Positions 44,976-55,440 of a DNA stretch of 64,000 nucleotides are shown piece after piece (the first letter of the stretch is position 1; each line of letters starts with the position of its first letter). Position numbers and translations under genes: made by a program. The notes below the pieces were generated by a model. It searched no databases, had not been told where the DNA came from, and saw nothing but the letters and a program-made list of their open reading frames with translations. Location of the stretch: positions 62,001-126,000 of the forward strand of contig SCPD01000003.1 of NCBI GenBank assembly GCA_005502925.1. Reading direction: 5' to 3'. Origin of the DNA: Rhizobiales bacterium Y(2018). Its GTDB lineage: Bacteria; Pseudomonadota; Alphaproteobacteria; Rhizobiales; Aestuariivirgaceae.

Positions 44976-44998
44976 CGCTTCCCACAGAAGGAAGCGCT
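44974..44998 (+). terminator. Stem-loop at the end of the PNPOx-like gene
   Basis: A perfect 9-bp stem AGCGCTTCC (44974-44982) with GGAAGCGCT (44990-44998) and a 7-base loop. It overlaps the stop codon end. No T run follows, so it may be factor-dependent or an attenuator before the GDPD gene. Confidence 0.5.
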
Positions 44999-45018
44999 CC
45001 AGACTATGGGGTCAGGGC

Positions 45019-46005
45019 TTGCGCAAATTCCTTCGCTGGACGGCCATTGCCATCCTCGGACTTGCACTTTTCATCTTCGCCAACAACACCAATCTGTGGT
45101 CGCCCGCCGATGACGGCAAGCCGACGCTGCTCGCCCATCGCGGCATCGCGCAGCGCTATTCGCCGGAGGGCATCACCAACGACACCTGCACGGCGACGCG
45201 CATCTTGGCCCCCAAGAGCGAATATCTCGAAAACACCATCGCCTCGATGAAGGCGGCCTATGAGGTGGGCGCCGACATCGTGGAGTTCGATATCCATCCC
45301 ACCACCGACGGGCAATTCGCCGTCTTCCACGACTGGACGCTCGACTGCCGCACCGACGGCAAAGGCGTCACGCGCGAGCACAGCATGGCCGAGCTCAAGG
45401 CGCTCGATATCGGCTATGGCTACACCGCCGATGGCGGCAAGACCTATCCGTTTCGCGGCAAGGGTTTGGGGCTCATGCCGACGCTTGATGAGGTCCTCGC
45501 GGCCTTCCCCGGCAAGCCACTGATGATCAATGTGAAGAGTAATGATCCGAAGGAGGGTGAATTGCTCGCCGCGGTGCTGGCGAAGCTACCGCCTGAGCGC
45601 CGCAAGGAATTCATCGTCTATGGCGGCGACCGGCCGGTGATGGAGGTGAAGAAACGCCTGCCGGAGATCACGGTGTTTTCGCAGCAGTCGCTGAAAGCCT
45701 GTCTCTATCCTTATATCGCCTATGGCTGGACCGGCATCATGCCGGGCGCCTGCCATGACACCGCTCTGCTGGTGCCGATCAATGTCGCGCCCTGGCTGTG
45801 GGGCTGGCCCAACCGTTTCCTCGACCGCATGGAAGATGCGGGCACCGATGTCTTCGCGCTCGGCCCGATGCGCAAGGGCGACGGGACCGCCGGCGTCGAC
45901 TCCGTCAAGGAGCTGGATCAGCTTCCCCAGGATTATTCAGGCGGCATCTGGACGAATGAGATCGGCCTGATTGCCGACAAGCTACGGACTGACGGTCGGC
46001 TCTGA
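45019..46005 (+). CDS. Glycerophosphodiester phosphodiesterase family protein
   Basis: 328 residues from a TTG at 45019; no ATG fits and this start puts a membrane helix (FLRWTAIAILGLALFIFANN) at the N-terminus. The catalytic domain begins TLLAHRGIAQR (HRG motif), followed by EFDIHPTTDGQFAVFHD, the second metal/acid-base site. It hydrolyses glycerophosphodiesters to glycerol-3-phosphate and an alcohol. The domain would face the periplasm, tethered to the inner membrane. Start is uncertain by a few codons. A 90-base gap follows, to the nitrilase gene. Confidence 0.9.
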   Translation: MRKFLRWTAIAILGLALFIFANNTNLWSPADDGKPTLLAHRGIAQRYSPEGITNDTCTATRILAPKSEYLENTIASMKAAYEVGADIVEFDIHPTTDGQFAVFHDWTLDCRTDGKGVTREHSMAELKALDIGYGYTADGGKTYPFRGKGLGLMPTLDEVLAAFPGKPLMINVKSNDPKEGELLAAVLAKLPPERRKEFIVYGGDRPVMEVKKRLPEITVFSQQSLKACLYPYIAYGWTGIMPGACHDTALLVPINVAPWLWGWPNRFLDRMEDAGTDVFALGPMRKGDGTAGVDSVKELDQLPQDYSGGIWTNEIGLIADKLRTDGRL

Positions 46006-46027
46006 ACCGATCATCAGGCTCAGCCGG

Positions 46028-46057
46028 TTGACAGTCCTCCTGAATCCGATCAGTAAT
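46028..46057 (+). promoter_or_regulatory. Candidate sigma-70 promoter for the nitrilase-GntR operon
   Basis: TTGACA (46028-46033), an 18-base spacer and AGTAAT (46052-46057). It is followed at once by the palindromic operator at 46066, which would overlap the start site. Confidence 0.4.
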
Positions 46058-46065
46058 GACCTTGA

Positions 46066-46082
46066 AAATATATTATATATTT
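46066..46082. promoter_or_regulatory. GntR/FCD operator, copy 1
   Basis: AAATATATTATATATTT, a perfect 8+1+8 palindrome, 13 bases upstream of the nitrilase start. A second copy at 47672-47688 lies upstream of the transporter operon (15 of 17 positions identical when inverted). The FCD regulator encoded at 46945 is the obvious candidate to bind both. Confidence 0.7.
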
Positions 46083-46095
46083 CTAAGGCCCTTAC

Positions 46096-46929
46096 ATGCT
46101 CATTTCGGTTCATCAGACCACCACCGGCCCTGACCTCGCCGCCAATGCGCGCGCCGTCGCCGCGGAAATCGGCCGATCCGCCGTCGCGGGAGCGAAACTT
46201 GCGTGCTTCCCCGAGGCGGTGAACATCCTGCGCGGCCACCAGCCGGATTTGCGCGAGAGCATGCCGGCCGAGGGCCATTGTCCGGTGCTCGCTGCGGCCT
46301 CGGCCGCCGCCAAGGCGCACGGGCTCCATGTCCATCTGGGCTCGATCCTCATCCGCCAGGCCTCCGGCAAGATGCTCAATCGCGGCTATCTCCTGGGGCC
46401 GGATGGCTCGACACTTGCCACCTATGACAAGATCCACCTCTTCGACGCCGATCTCGATGATGGTTCGCGGCCCGAATCGGAATTGTTCGATTGCGGCAGT
46501 GAAAGCGCCGTGGTCGAGACGCCGCTCGGCAGGCTCGGACTTTCGATCTGCTTCGACCTGCGCTTCTCGCATCTCTTCGTGGCGCTCGCCGAAGCGGGCG
46601 CCGACATCATCCTGGTGCCCTCCTCCTTCTCGACCGTCACCGGGCCCGTCCACTGGCTGCCGCTCCTCAAGGCGCGCGCTATCGAGACCGGCTGCTATGT
46701 GATCGCCCCGGCGCAATGCGGCGCCCATGAGCCGCCGCTCGTCACTCATGGTCATAGCGTCGCCATCTCGCCCTGGGGCGAAGTCCTGTGCCAGGCCGGC
46801 AACACCCCGGCCATGCTGCTTTTCGAGGCCGATCTCGCAGCGGTGTGCGAGGCGCGCCGGCGCATTCCGACATTGGCATTGCGCCGGCCGCTGACTGTGC
46901 GAAAGATCGCTGCCACCGCCACAGCCTGA
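46096..46929 (+). CDS. Nitrilase-superfamily carbon-nitrogen hydrolase
   Basis: 277 residues. The Glu-Lys-Cys triad is Glu40 (LACFPEAVN), Lys112 (YDKIHLFD) and Cys152 (LSICFDLRF). The closest family in style is Nit1/Nit2-like omega-amidase or deaminated glutathione amidase; substrate assignment needs more than motif reading. First gene of the unit with the GntR regulator 15 bases downstream, and linked to the Dpp-type transporter by a shared operator. It presumably hydrolyses an amide brought in by that transporter. Confidence 0.92.
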   Translation: MLISVHQTTTGPDLAANARAVAAEIGRSAVAGAKLACFPEAVNILRGHQPDLRESMPAEGHCPVLAAASAAAKAHGLHVHLGSILIRQASGKMLNRGYLLGPDGSTLATYDKIHLFDADLDDGSRPESELFDCGSESAVVETPLGRLGLSICFDLRFSHLFVALAEAGADIILVPSSFSTVTGPVHWLPLLKARAIETGCYVIAPAQCGAHEPPLVTHGHSVAISPWGEVLCQAGNTPAMLLFEADLAAVCEARRRIPTLALRRPLTVRKIAATATA

Positions 46930-46944
46930 GGGAGCGCCTGAAGA

Positions 46945-47610
46945 ATGCCATTGCCGGGTCCGGAAACCGCCAGCAGCTTCGCCAATGCGCAGGACCTTGC
47001 CTATAGTGCGATCCGCAACTGGATCTTCAACGGCCCGCTCAAGCCCGGCGAGATCATCCGCGACGTCGACGTCGCCACTTTGCTCGGCATCAGCCGCACG
47101 CCGGTGCGCGAGGCCATCATCCGCCTGGCGCAGGAAGGGCTCATTGATTTCGGCAAGGGCCGCAAGACGCGGGTGAGTATTCCCAATGTAGCGCGCGCGC
47201 CCGATCTCTACCGAATCGGCGGCACGCTCGACGGGCTCGCCGCCGAATGGGCGGCACCGAAGCTCACCGCCGCGCATCTCGATCAGATGCGCGCCTGCCA
47301 TGCCGCAATGAATGACGAGAAGGATGCCGGACGCCTCGTCACCCTCGATCTCGAGCTGCATGCGGTTTTCCGTGCGCTCGCCGGCGATGTGCTGAGCGGC
47401 ATGCTGGAAGGCATTGAGATGGAAATCGGCCGCTTCGAGCGCCTGGCATTCGATGATGCCGAGATCCGTAGCCTCACCTGGGGCGATCACAGCCTGATCA
47501 TCGACGCCTTCGCCTCGGGCGACCCGCAGGCGGCTGCCCAAGCGGTGAAGCAGAACTGGCTCAATGCCTGGAACAGGCTCGCGCAACGGCTGCGCTCCGC
47601 CAAAGGCTGA
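46945..47610 (+). CDS. GntR-family (FCD) transcriptional regulator
   Basis: 221 residues. An N-terminal winged helix (about 10-80; LLGISRTPVREAIIRLAQEGLIDFG) and a C-terminal FCD ligand-binding domain with helices containing DLELHAVFRALAGD and the metal-ligand-like GDHSLIIDAFASGD. Members typically repress catabolic operons and are relieved by the substrate or a product. It lies between the nitrilase and the transporter operon, and two copies of a palindrome flank that arrangement, suggesting autoregulation and control of the transporter genes. Confidence 0.93.
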   Translation: MPLPGPETASSFANAQDLAYSAIRNWIFNGPLKPGEIIRDVDVATLLGISRTPVREAIIRLAQEGLIDFGKGRKTRVSIPNVARAPDLYRIGGTLDGLAAEWAAPKLTAAHLDQMRACHAAMNDEKDAGRLVTLDLELHAVFRALAGDVLSGMLEGIEMEIGRFERLAFDDAEIRSLTWGDHSLIIDAFASGDPQAAAQAVKQNWLNAWNRLAQRLRSAKG

Positions 47611-47671
47611 TCCCCGCATATTTCGTTGGAAAAGCGATTCACGCCATGAAACAGGCTTGCCTCATCATATG

Positions 47672-47688
47672 AAGTGTATAATATATTT
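47672..47688. promoter_or_regulatory. GntR/FCD operator, copy 2 (with TATAAT inside)
   Basis: AAGTGTATAATATATTT: imperfect palindrome with two mismatches between arms. Read in reverse it matches copy 1 at 15 of 17 positions. It contains TATAAT (47677-47682), a perfect -10 hexamer, so a bound repressor would block RNA polymerase. It lies 45 bases upstream of the binding-protein start. Confidence 0.7.
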
Positions 47689-47733
47689 CATACTGAATAT
47701 TCATCAATAACACAAATCCCGAGGGAAACGCCG

Positions 47734-49371
47734 ATGGGTTATTTCAATCATATCAATAGACTGCGGAATATTTCGGCAGTCGCGGCCGTGCTGGCTCTGG
47801 GCGTCTCTCCGGCCGCTGCGGATGCGCAGAATGGCGTGCTCCGCGTCGGCACCAGCTTCAGCTGCTCGTCCCTCAATCCCTATACGACGACGCAATCTTC
47901 CTGCCTCGCCGCGCTCAGGCTCATGTATCCCTCGCTCGGCCAGGCTTCCGGCAGCGAAGTCCTGCCCGACCTCGCCACATCCTGGAGCAGCGACGACAAG
48001 GGTGCCGTCTGGACCTTCAAGCTGAAGACCGGCCAGTGGAGCGACGGCAAGCCGCTGACCGCCAAAGATGCCGCCTTCACCTTCAACATGCTGCTCAAGC
48101 ATGTGAACGGACCGACGGCGCGGCGCGCCCGCGCCATCGCCAATGTCGAGAAGGCGGAAGCCTCCGACGACCAGACGCTGGTCATCACCTTCAAGCAGCC
48201 GACCTCGAACGCCGTCGGCCGCCTGGCGCAGATCCTGATCGTCCCGGAACATGTCTGGGCGCCGCTCGCCGAAGGTGACGGCGCCAAGATCGCCACCTTC
48301 CCAAATGACGAGCCTGTGGTGGCCGGGCCGTTCAAGCTCTCCCGCTTCGCCGCCGACCAGGTCATACTGCTCGAAGCCAATGGCGATTATTTCGGAGAGG
48401 CGCCGGCGCTCAAGGGCGTCGGCATCCAGTTCTTCACCGACTCGACCTCAATGGTGCAGGCGCTGATCAACAAGCAGCTCGACCTCGTGACGCCGCTGCC
48501 CGTCACCTCCGTCGAGGCGGCCAAAAAGGCGGGGATCACCGTCGCCAGCTATCCGGGCCTGCGCTTTCACAGCTGGCTGTTCAACAGCTCGGAGAACCAG
48601 AAGGCGTCTCCCGAGATCCGCGACATCAAGCTGCGCCAGGCTTTTGCCCATGCGATCGACCGCAAGAAGATCGCCGAGGTCGCTTATCTGGGCTTCGCCA
48701 CGCCGGGCGACTCGATGGTGCCGAAGGTCACCGGCGACTGGTCCAATCCGAAGGTGGTGCCGGAGAAATTCGATCTCGATCTCGCCAACAAGCTGCTCGA
48801 TGAAGCAGGCTATGCCAAGGGCGCCGATGGCTGGCGCACCACCAATGGCCGCAAGATGAGCTACAAGGTGCTGATCCCCACCAATGTCGAAGGTGCCGAA
48901 GGCCTGCGCGCGCTCGAGATCGTCACCGCCGACTTCAAGCAGATCGGCGTCGAGCTCGTCACCGAGCAGAGCGACAATGCCACCATCGCCGCGGCGATCA
49001 CCGGACCCGACAACACATTCGCCGACTCCACCATCGCGCAATGGGGCTGGATCCCGCAAATGGATCCGGACTTCATCCTCTCGGTGGTGCTGTGCAGCCA
49101 GATCGGCGGCCTCTCCGAGACGGCCTATTGCAACAAGGACTATGACGTCCTCTACGACGCGCAGGCCAAGGAAGTCGATCCGGAGAAGCGCAAACAGACC
49201 GTATGGCAGATGCAGGAGATCCTGGAGCGCGATCGCCCCTATATCGTCACGGTCCAGCAGAACAATGTCGAGGCCTATGCGCCGGGCTGGTCGGGCTTCA
49301 TCGAGAATCCGATCGGCTTCCTCGATTACACCTCCAACCGGCCCTTCATGAGCATGAAGCCGGGGAACTGA
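47734..49371 (+). CDS. ABC transporter substrate-binding protein (SBP family 5)
   Basis: 545 residues of the DppA/OppA family. Signal peptide to about Ala32 (NISAVAAVLALGVSPAAADA). Core segments WTFKLKTGQWSDGKPLTAKDAAFTFNMLL and IKLRQAFAHAIDRKKIAEVAYLG are characteristic. Start at 47734 with GAGGG upstream. First gene of a six-gene transport and hydrolysis operon: SBP, two permeases, two ATPases, acetamidase. It has Sec rather than Tat signal, unlike the 14.7 kb homologue. The ligand is likely a small peptide or amide. Confidence 0.93.
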   Translation: MGYFNHINRLRNISAVAAVLALGVSPAAADAQNGVLRVGTSFSCSSLNPYTTTQSSCLAALRLMYPSLGQASGSEVLPDLATSWSSDDKGAVWTFKLKTGQWSDGKPLTAKDAAFTFNMLLKHVNGPTARRARAIANVEKAEASDDQTLVITFKQPTSNAVGRLAQILIVPEHVWAPLAEGDGAKIATFPNDEPVVAGPFKLSRFAADQVILLEANGDYFGEAPALKGVGIQFFTDSTSMVQALINKQLDLVTPLPVTSVEAAKKAGITVASYPGLRFHSWLFNSSENQKASPEIRDIKLRQAFAHAIDRKKIAEVAYLGFATPGDSMVPKVTGDWSNPKVVPEKFDLDLANKLLDEAGYAKGADGWRTTNGRKMSYKVLIPTNVEGAEGLRALEIVTADFKQIGVELVTEQSDNATIAAAITGPDNTFADSTIAQWGWIPQMDPDFILSVVLCSQIGGLSETAYCNKDYDVLYDAQAKEVDPEKRKQTVWQMQEILERDRPYIVTVQQNNVEAYAPGWSGFIENPIGFLDYTSNRPFMSMKPGN

Positions 49372-49418
49372 AGGATCTGCCGCTTGCACTCTTCTAGCCG
49401 GGCTTTTGCGTTCATCCG

Positions 49419-50384
49419 ATGACCAGCCGTTCGCGCTATCTTCTCGGCAAGATCGGCATCGCGGTCTTCGGTATCTTCGCCACACTGACGCTCAACTTCT
49501 TCCTGTTCCGGGTGCTACCGGGCGATGCGATCTCCAGCATGGCCCGGGTACCCGGCGGATCGGTCGAGCTCAAAGAAGCGCTGATGCGCCAGTTCGGTCT
49601 CGATAAGCCGCTATGGGGACAATATCTCGACTATCTGGTACAACTCGCACAGGGCAATCTCGGCGTCTCCTATTCCTCCCTGCGCCCGGTAACGGATGAA
49701 GTTCTGCGGGCGCTCGGCAATACCGTGCCGATGACATTGCTCGGCATCCTCATCGCCATCCTGGTCGGCGTCACCAGCGGCATCATCGCCGCCTGGAAAC
49801 ATGACACCGCGATCGACAACGTCATCTCCAATATCGCCACCGTCATCTATTCGGCGCCGACGCAATGGATCGCCATCATGCTGGTCCTGGCCTTCGCCAG
49901 CTATCTGCCGGTCTCGGGCGCCTCCGATCCCTTCGCCTTCGCCAACGACATCTGGTCGATCCTCGCCGACCGCGTGAAGCATATGATCCTGCCGTCGCTG
50001 ACGCTGGCGCTCGCCACATTCGGTCAATATACGCTCGTCACACGCTCGGCCGTGCTCGCAACTCTCGGCGAGGACTATGTCAGCGCCGCCAAGGCGCAAG
50101 GCTATCCGGTCAGCCGCGTTCTCGCTTATCAGGCGCTGCCCAATGCGCTGGTGCCGATCGTGACGCTCATCGCGCTCTCCGCCGGCACCGTCATCGGCGG
50201 CTCCGTCGTGGTCGAGACGGCGTTTTCATGGCCCGGCATCGGCCGCGCAATGTATGACGCCATCGTGCAGCGCGATTATCCGATGCTGCAGGGCGCGCTC
50301 CTCGTCGTCACCATCGTCGTGATCCTGGTCAATCTCCTGGCCGATCTCGTCAATATGAAGCTCGATCCGAGGATCGTCGAATGA
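49419..50384 (+). CDS. Dipeptide-type ABC transporter permease (DppB-like)
   Basis: 321 residues. N-terminal TM1 (KIGIAVFGIFATLTLNFFLFRVLPGD), the FGLDKPLWGQYLDYL periplasmic segment of DppB proteins, and the cytosolic loop KAQGYPVSRVLAYQALPNALVPI. It forms the channel with the next gene, whose start overlaps its stop (ATGA at 50381). The weak ribosome-binding site suggests lower or coupled translation. Confidence 0.94.
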   Translation: MTSRSRYLLGKIGIAVFGIFATLTLNFFLFRVLPGDAISSMARVPGGSVELKEALMRQFGLDKPLWGQYLDYLVQLAQGNLGVSYSSLRPVTDEVLRALGNTVPMTLLGILIAILVGVTSGIIAAWKHDTAIDNVISNIATVIYSAPTQWIAIMLVLAFASYLPVSGASDPFAFANDIWSILADRVKHMILPSLTLALATFGQYTLVTRSAVLATLGEDYVSAAKAQGYPVSRVLAYQALPNALVPIVTLIALSAGTVIGGSVVVETAFSWPGIGRAMYDAIVQRDYPMLQGALLVVTIVVILVNLLADLVNMKLDPRIVE

Positions 50385-51232
50385 AGCTCAAAGCGGCTCT
50401 CACGATCCTTGGCCTGTTTTTTCTGGCTGCGCTTTCAGGCCCGCTGCTCGGGCTCGATCCGGGGCCCATCGATGTCCAACACATCTTCGCGGCACCTTCG
50501 GCGCAGAACTGGCTCGGCAGCGACGATGCCGGGCGCGATGTGCTGATCCAGCTGGTGATCGGCGCCTTGCCGTCGCTGGTCGTGGGGCTCTCGGCGGCGG
50601 CCGTCGCCATTCTGATTGGCGGCACGGTCGGGATCCTCGCCGGCTATTCGCGCGGCTGGCTCGATCTCGTGCTTCTGCGCATCATGGACTATTTCATCGT
50701 CGTGCCGGCGCTTCCCTTCGCCATGGTGATCACCGCCATCTGGGGCCCGGGCCTCGGCCATATGATCGTGGTGATCGGCATTCTCCTGTGGTCGACCACG
50801 GCGCGTGTGGTGCGCGCGCAAGTCAAATCCGGACGCGAGCGGCTTTATGTGCAACGCGCCCGGGCGCTCGGCGCCAGCCATTTTCACATATTGACACGCC
50901 ATATCCTGCCGCAGGTGCTGCCGCTCATCGGCACTACCGGCTCGCTTGCGGTGGCGCTCGCCATCCTCACCCAGGCGGCGCTCGAATTCTTCGGCCTCGC
51001 CGGCACCGGCGTGCTCTCCTGGGGCACGATGATCCGCTTCGCCTTCCAGCGCGATGCGATGCTGAACGATGCCTGGTGGGTGGTGATCCCACCCGGCCTG
51101 TGCATCTGCCTCGTCATCACCGCCTGCTATTGGCTGGCGCAGAGCCTCGAACAGAAGCTCAACCCACGCCTCCACACCACCGACCTGCGCATTCGCTCCT
51201 TCGCTTTGCGCGCCTCAGCGGAGAAGCCCTGA
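50381..51232 (+). CDS. Dipeptide-type ABC transporter permease (DppC-like)
   Basis: 283 residues. NWLGSDDAGRDVLIQLVIGA is the DppC N-terminal signature; the ATPase-contact loop is ARALGASHFHILTRHILPQVLPL. About six membrane helices. The stop codon shares its last base with the ATG of the downstream ATPase gene (51232). Confidence 0.94.
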   Translation: MKLKAALTILGLFFLAALSGPLLGLDPGPIDVQHIFAAPSAQNWLGSDDAGRDVLIQLVIGALPSLVVGLSAAAVAILIGGTVGILAGYSRGWLDLVLLRIMDYFIVVPALPFAMVITAIWGPGLGHMIVVIGILLWSTTARVVRAQVKSGRERLYVQRARALGASHFHILTRHILPQVLPLIGTTGSLAVALAILTQAALEFFGLAGTGVLSWGTMIRFAFQRDAMLNDAWWVVIPPGLCICLVITACYWLAQSLEQKLNPRLHTTDLRIRSFALRASAEKP

Positions 51233-52022
51233 TGCCGGCGATCGAGGTCGAGAAACTCAATGTGTGGATGCAGGCGGGCGACGGCCGCATCATCCATGCC
51301 GTCAAGAATGCCAATCTTTCCCTCGGCAATGGCGGGCAATTGGCGATTATCGGAGAATCGGGCAGCGGCAAGTCTACCTTGCTGATGGCGCTGCTCGGCC
51401 TCCTGCCGCCCAATGCCAGCGTGTCGGGACGTGTCATCGTCAATGGCGTCGACGTGTTCGAAGGCCCGGAAGCAGCGCTGGCCGGTCTGCGCTGGCGCGA
51501 GGTGGCCATGGTGTTCCAGGCCTCGTCGAACCCGCTCAGCCCGGTCCATATGATAGGCCAGCAACTCACGCGGCTCCTCGTCTTTCACGGGCACGACCCG
51601 AAGCGCGCCAAGGCCCGCATGCGTGAGCTTCTCGACATGGTGCGCCTGCCCGCCCAGTGTGAGCAGCTCTATCCGCATCAGCTGTCGGGCGGTATGCGCC
51701 AGCGCGTCGTCATCGCCTTCGCCCTCGCCTGCCAGCCGAAGGTCCTGCTCGCGGATGAACCGACGACGGCGCTCGATCCGATTGTCCAGGCCGAGATCAT
51801 CGAGCTCATCCTGGCGCTGCGCCAGTCGCTCGACCTGGCGCTCGTACTGGTCAGCCACGATCTGGCATTGGTCGGGCGCATGCAAGGCGATCTGGCGGTG
51901 ATGCTGGCGGGTGACATCGTCGAATATGGACCGGTGACGCAGCTGATGACGAAGCCTAAGCACGAGCATCTGCGTACGCTGCTCGCCGCCTTGCCGGATT
52001 TCGGCCTGGTGGAGGAACCGGC

Positions 52023-52026
<4 letters not shown>
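51232..52026 (+). CDS. ABC transporter ATPase (DppD-like)
   Basis: 264 residues, one nucleotide-binding domain: Walker A GESGSGKSTLL, Q-loop VFQASSNPLSP, signature LSGGMRQR, Walker B VLLADEPTTALD and switch His in VLVSHDLA. It lacks the long Cys-containing C-terminal extension seen in the fused ATPase at 10.9 kb, so it is a short form. Overlaps the DppF-like gene by 4 bases. Confidence 0.94.
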
Positions 52027-52816
<790 letters not shown>

Positions 52817-52820
<4 letters not shown>

Positions 52821-53836
52821 CGATCAGCCGTCCGCATCCCGTCCGCGTTCCGGCGGCCGCGCATCAGTTCGTCTTCGCCCCCGACGCGGTGCCGGCGCTC
52901 CATATCCGTTCCGGCGACACGATCCTTGTCGAGACGCTCGACTGCTTCTCGGGGCGCCTCACCCCCGAAAGCCCGCTTTTGCGGGACGATCGTGATGTGC
53001 TCGATCATATTGGCGGGCGCTACAACCCGGTGAACCGGCCGATCTTCGTCACCGAGGCCGAACCCGGCGACGTGCTCGCCGTCGACATCATCGACATCGC
53101 ACTCGGCGCCCGGCAAGGCTTTGCGGTGACCCATGTGGCGGATGACTGGGCGCGGCAGTTCGGCGGTGAGGATTTCGCCGGCAGCGTGGCGCCGGCAACG
53201 GTCATCGCCCGGCTCGATGGTGGCACGGTAATGCTGCCCTTCGGTGACCGGCTCGTCGCCTGCGCCGCGCGGCCGATGATCGGCACCATCGGGACGGCGC
53301 CTACCCAGTCGATCAGCTCGCTCCTCTACGGTGCATCGCATGGCGGCAATCTCGATTGTCCGCTCATCCGCCCGGGCGCGACCGTGCATCTCCCCGTCAA
53401 TGTGCCGGGCGCGCTCCTCTCTTTGGGCGATGTCCACGCCTTGATGGGCGACGGCGAGATCACCGGCACCGCGCTCGAAACCAGCGCCGATGTAACGATC
53501 CGGGTGCGGGTGGAGAAGAACCGTCGCCTCTCCCTGGCGACACCGCGTTTGAGCGACGACGAGCGCCTGGGCTCGCTCGGCTGCGCGGCGCGTGGGAGCC
53601 TGCAGACCAATATCCAGTTCGCCGTCCGCGATCTGGCGCTCAGCCTGGAACAGACTTGCGGGCTCTCACCGGGTGATGCGCTTCAGCTCTTCAATCTCTT
53701 CGGTCGGATCACCGTCAACCAGGCCGTCGGCAGCGATGTGGATGGCTGGTCGAGCGTGCTGGCGCATATTGCCAGAAGTGATCTCGAGCGCGTGCTTTCC
53801 GTTACTTCACCATCGCCGGCATCGCGGCATTCATGA
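52817..53836 (+). CDS. Acetamidase/formamidase family amidohydrolase
   Basis: 339 residues of the FmdA/AmdA family: HIRSGDTILVETLDCFSG, NRPIFVTEAEPGDVLAVDII and the LGDVHALMGDGEITGTALE segment are hallmarks. These Zn enzymes hydrolyse formamide, acetamide or related short amides to ammonia and acid. The start ATG at 52817 overlaps the DppF-like stop by 4 bases; it is the last gene of the transporter operon, so the imported amide is probably cleaved here or by the nitrilase. Its last 35 bases overlap the convergent glutamine-amidotransferase gene. Confidence 0.92.
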
Positions 53837-54530
53837 AGCCGCGATAGAGTGTCCGCGCATTGGCGATGAAGCCGGGCATCAATGGCTCCGCCTCCTTGGC
53901 CAGGGCCTGCAACGCGTCAGGGCCGCGCACCCTGGCGAGCGCTTCCTCATAGGCCGGCACCTTGCCCCAATCGGGAATGGTCGAAGCCTCGAGCTCGACA
54001 TGATACTGCATCGAATATGTGTGACGGCCGATACGCATCGCCTGGATCGCACAGACATCGGAACGCGCCAGAATGACCGCGTCCTCGGGCGCCTGCGCCA
54101 CCTTCACGCTGTGCCACTGCAGAGCCTTCATCTGATGCGGCAACCCTGAGAAGGCCGGATCGCTCTTGCCGGCTTCAGTGAGCTCGATATCGAGAATGCC
54201 GACTTCCGGCGGACGCTGCGGTCCACAGGTGCCGCCCAACGCATCGGCGAGCAACTGGTGGCCGAGGCACACGCCAAGGAAAGGCCGTTTCAATTCCCGC
54301 ACCCATTTGCGGATGGCACGCTTCTCAGGGATGAGCCAGGGATGTTCCTCGACATCCCACACATCCATGGGCCCGCCCATGACCCAGAGCATGTCATAGG
54401 CCTCGAGCGGCGGAATGACGCCGCCCTCGTCGAGCTCGACGGCGTCCCAGCTGATGCCGTCTTCCTTCAGGAAACTGCGCAGGACAGCCGGGTGTTCGCA
54501 AGCGAGATGCTGGAAGACAAGGAGTTTCAT
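53802..54530 (-). CDS. Type 1 glutamine amidotransferase-like protein
   Basis: 242 residues. Class I GATase fold with catalytic Cys88 (FLGVCLGHQLLA), His177 and Glu179 (MQYHVELEAS). The WVMGGPMDVWDVEEHPWL segment is the oxyanion region. Stand-alone members include GMP synthase-like proteins and gamma-glutamyl hydrolases such as PuuD; here the partner and amide acceptor are unknown. Start at 54530 (MKLLVFQHLA). Overlaps the acetamidase 3' end by 35 bases on the opposite strand. Confidence 0.9.
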   Translation of the reverse strand: MKLLVFQHLACEHPAVLRSFLKEDGISWDAVELDEGGVIPPLEAYDMLWVMGGPMDVWDVEEHPWLIPEKRAIRKWVRELKRPFLGVCLGHQLLADALGGTCGPQRPPEVGILDIELTEAGKSDPAFSGLPHQMKALQWHSVKVAQAPEDAVILARSDVCAIQAMRIGRHTYSMQYHVELEASTIPDWGKVPAYEEALARVRGPDALQALAKEAEPLMPGFIANARTLYRGFMNAAMPAMVK

Positions 54531-54597
54531 GCCCAATCCCTGGCGCTCAAATGGCGATAACAAATGTCAGTCTATCGAGAAAGTCGCTAAGCGTAAA

Positions 54598-55380
54598 TCA
54601 TTTGCAACGGGCCTTATGACGGTTGATTGTCGCGAGATCGGCGACGTAGTTGCCGTTGCGATCGACACCACCCCAGGTCTCGCGCCGTATCTCGACATCA
54701 TGACGCTGCTTGAACGCCGCCAATTCGTCGCGCGGATCGATTCCCATCTTTGCGGCAAGAGCCATATTAGGGCCGCGCCCCACCGGCCGCGTGTGGACAA
54801 CAGGGCTCTCATCGATCACCGCAATCCCGCGCTCGGGATAGCCAAGCAGCTTCGGAAACAACAAATCCGGACCCCAGGAAGTGGCCGTCGCGGCAAAATA
54901 AGGGGCACAAAGATCAAGAGCCTTGCGCGAGAAACACGCAGCCATGACCTCGACGAAACTCGTATAACGCAGTCGCATATGGGGGCGGCGCACGGTGATC
55001 TCATGCGATACGTATGAGCCTTCGTCCAGAGCCGGTTGCGCCAGATCCAGATCATATTGGGCCACGATCTCGAAGAAGCGATTGATCGTCGGCAGATCCG
55101 CGGACAGATCGTCATCCGGCAGCCAGAACCAGTCATAGTGGTCTATCCGGCTTCCGAGCCTCGCCAGACACTCCGCCGTGCCGATCGCCTTGGTGCCCTT
55201 CTCAAAAGATAAGGTGATGTCTGAGGCCCGGTTCCGATAGGGTCGCCGCAGATCACCGAAATAGCTTACATGCAAATCCCAATTGCGCTTCTGCAGCGGC
55301 GGTTGCACCAGCCATTGGGGATGCAGGGATTGATCACCGGCGCGCACAATGACAAGAACGCGCCGTTCAGTTGCCGTCAT
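54598..55380 (-). CDS. DUF707-like putative glycosyltransferase
   Basis: 260 residues. The central DYDWFWLPDDDLSADL-like stretch (DHYDWFWLPDDDL) is the acidic cluster of the DUF707 family (PF05212), with GT-A-like character; SWGPDLLFPKLLGYPERGIAVIDESPVVHTRPVG follows. In this family glycosyltransferase function is suspected, not shown. No signal peptide. 60 bases downstream of the sortase gene on the minus strand; co-transcription is possible but unproven. Confidence 0.72.
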   Translation of the reverse strand: MTATERRVLVIVRAGDQSLHPQWLVQPPLQKRNWDLHVSYFGDLRRPYRNRASDITLSFEKGTKAIGTAECLARLGSRIDHYDWFWLPDDDLSADLPTINRFFEIVAQYDLDLAQPALDEGSYVSHEITVRRPHMRLRYTSFVEVMAACFSRKALDLCAPYFAATATSWGPDLLFPKLLGYPERGIAVIDESPVVHTRPVGRGPNMALAAKMGIDPRDELAAFKQRHDVEIRRETWGGVDRNGNYVADLATINRHKARCK

Positions 55381-55440
55381 ATCGTCTCTCTGGAGTGGTC
55401 CGGTGGTGGGAGACGAACCATAGACACAAAACAGACAGTT

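Noticed and set aside
45982-47619. Minus-strand open frame of about 545 codons opposite nitrilase and GntR genes
   Set aside because: It runs across two motif-rich plus-strand genes and their operator; no domain is recognisable.
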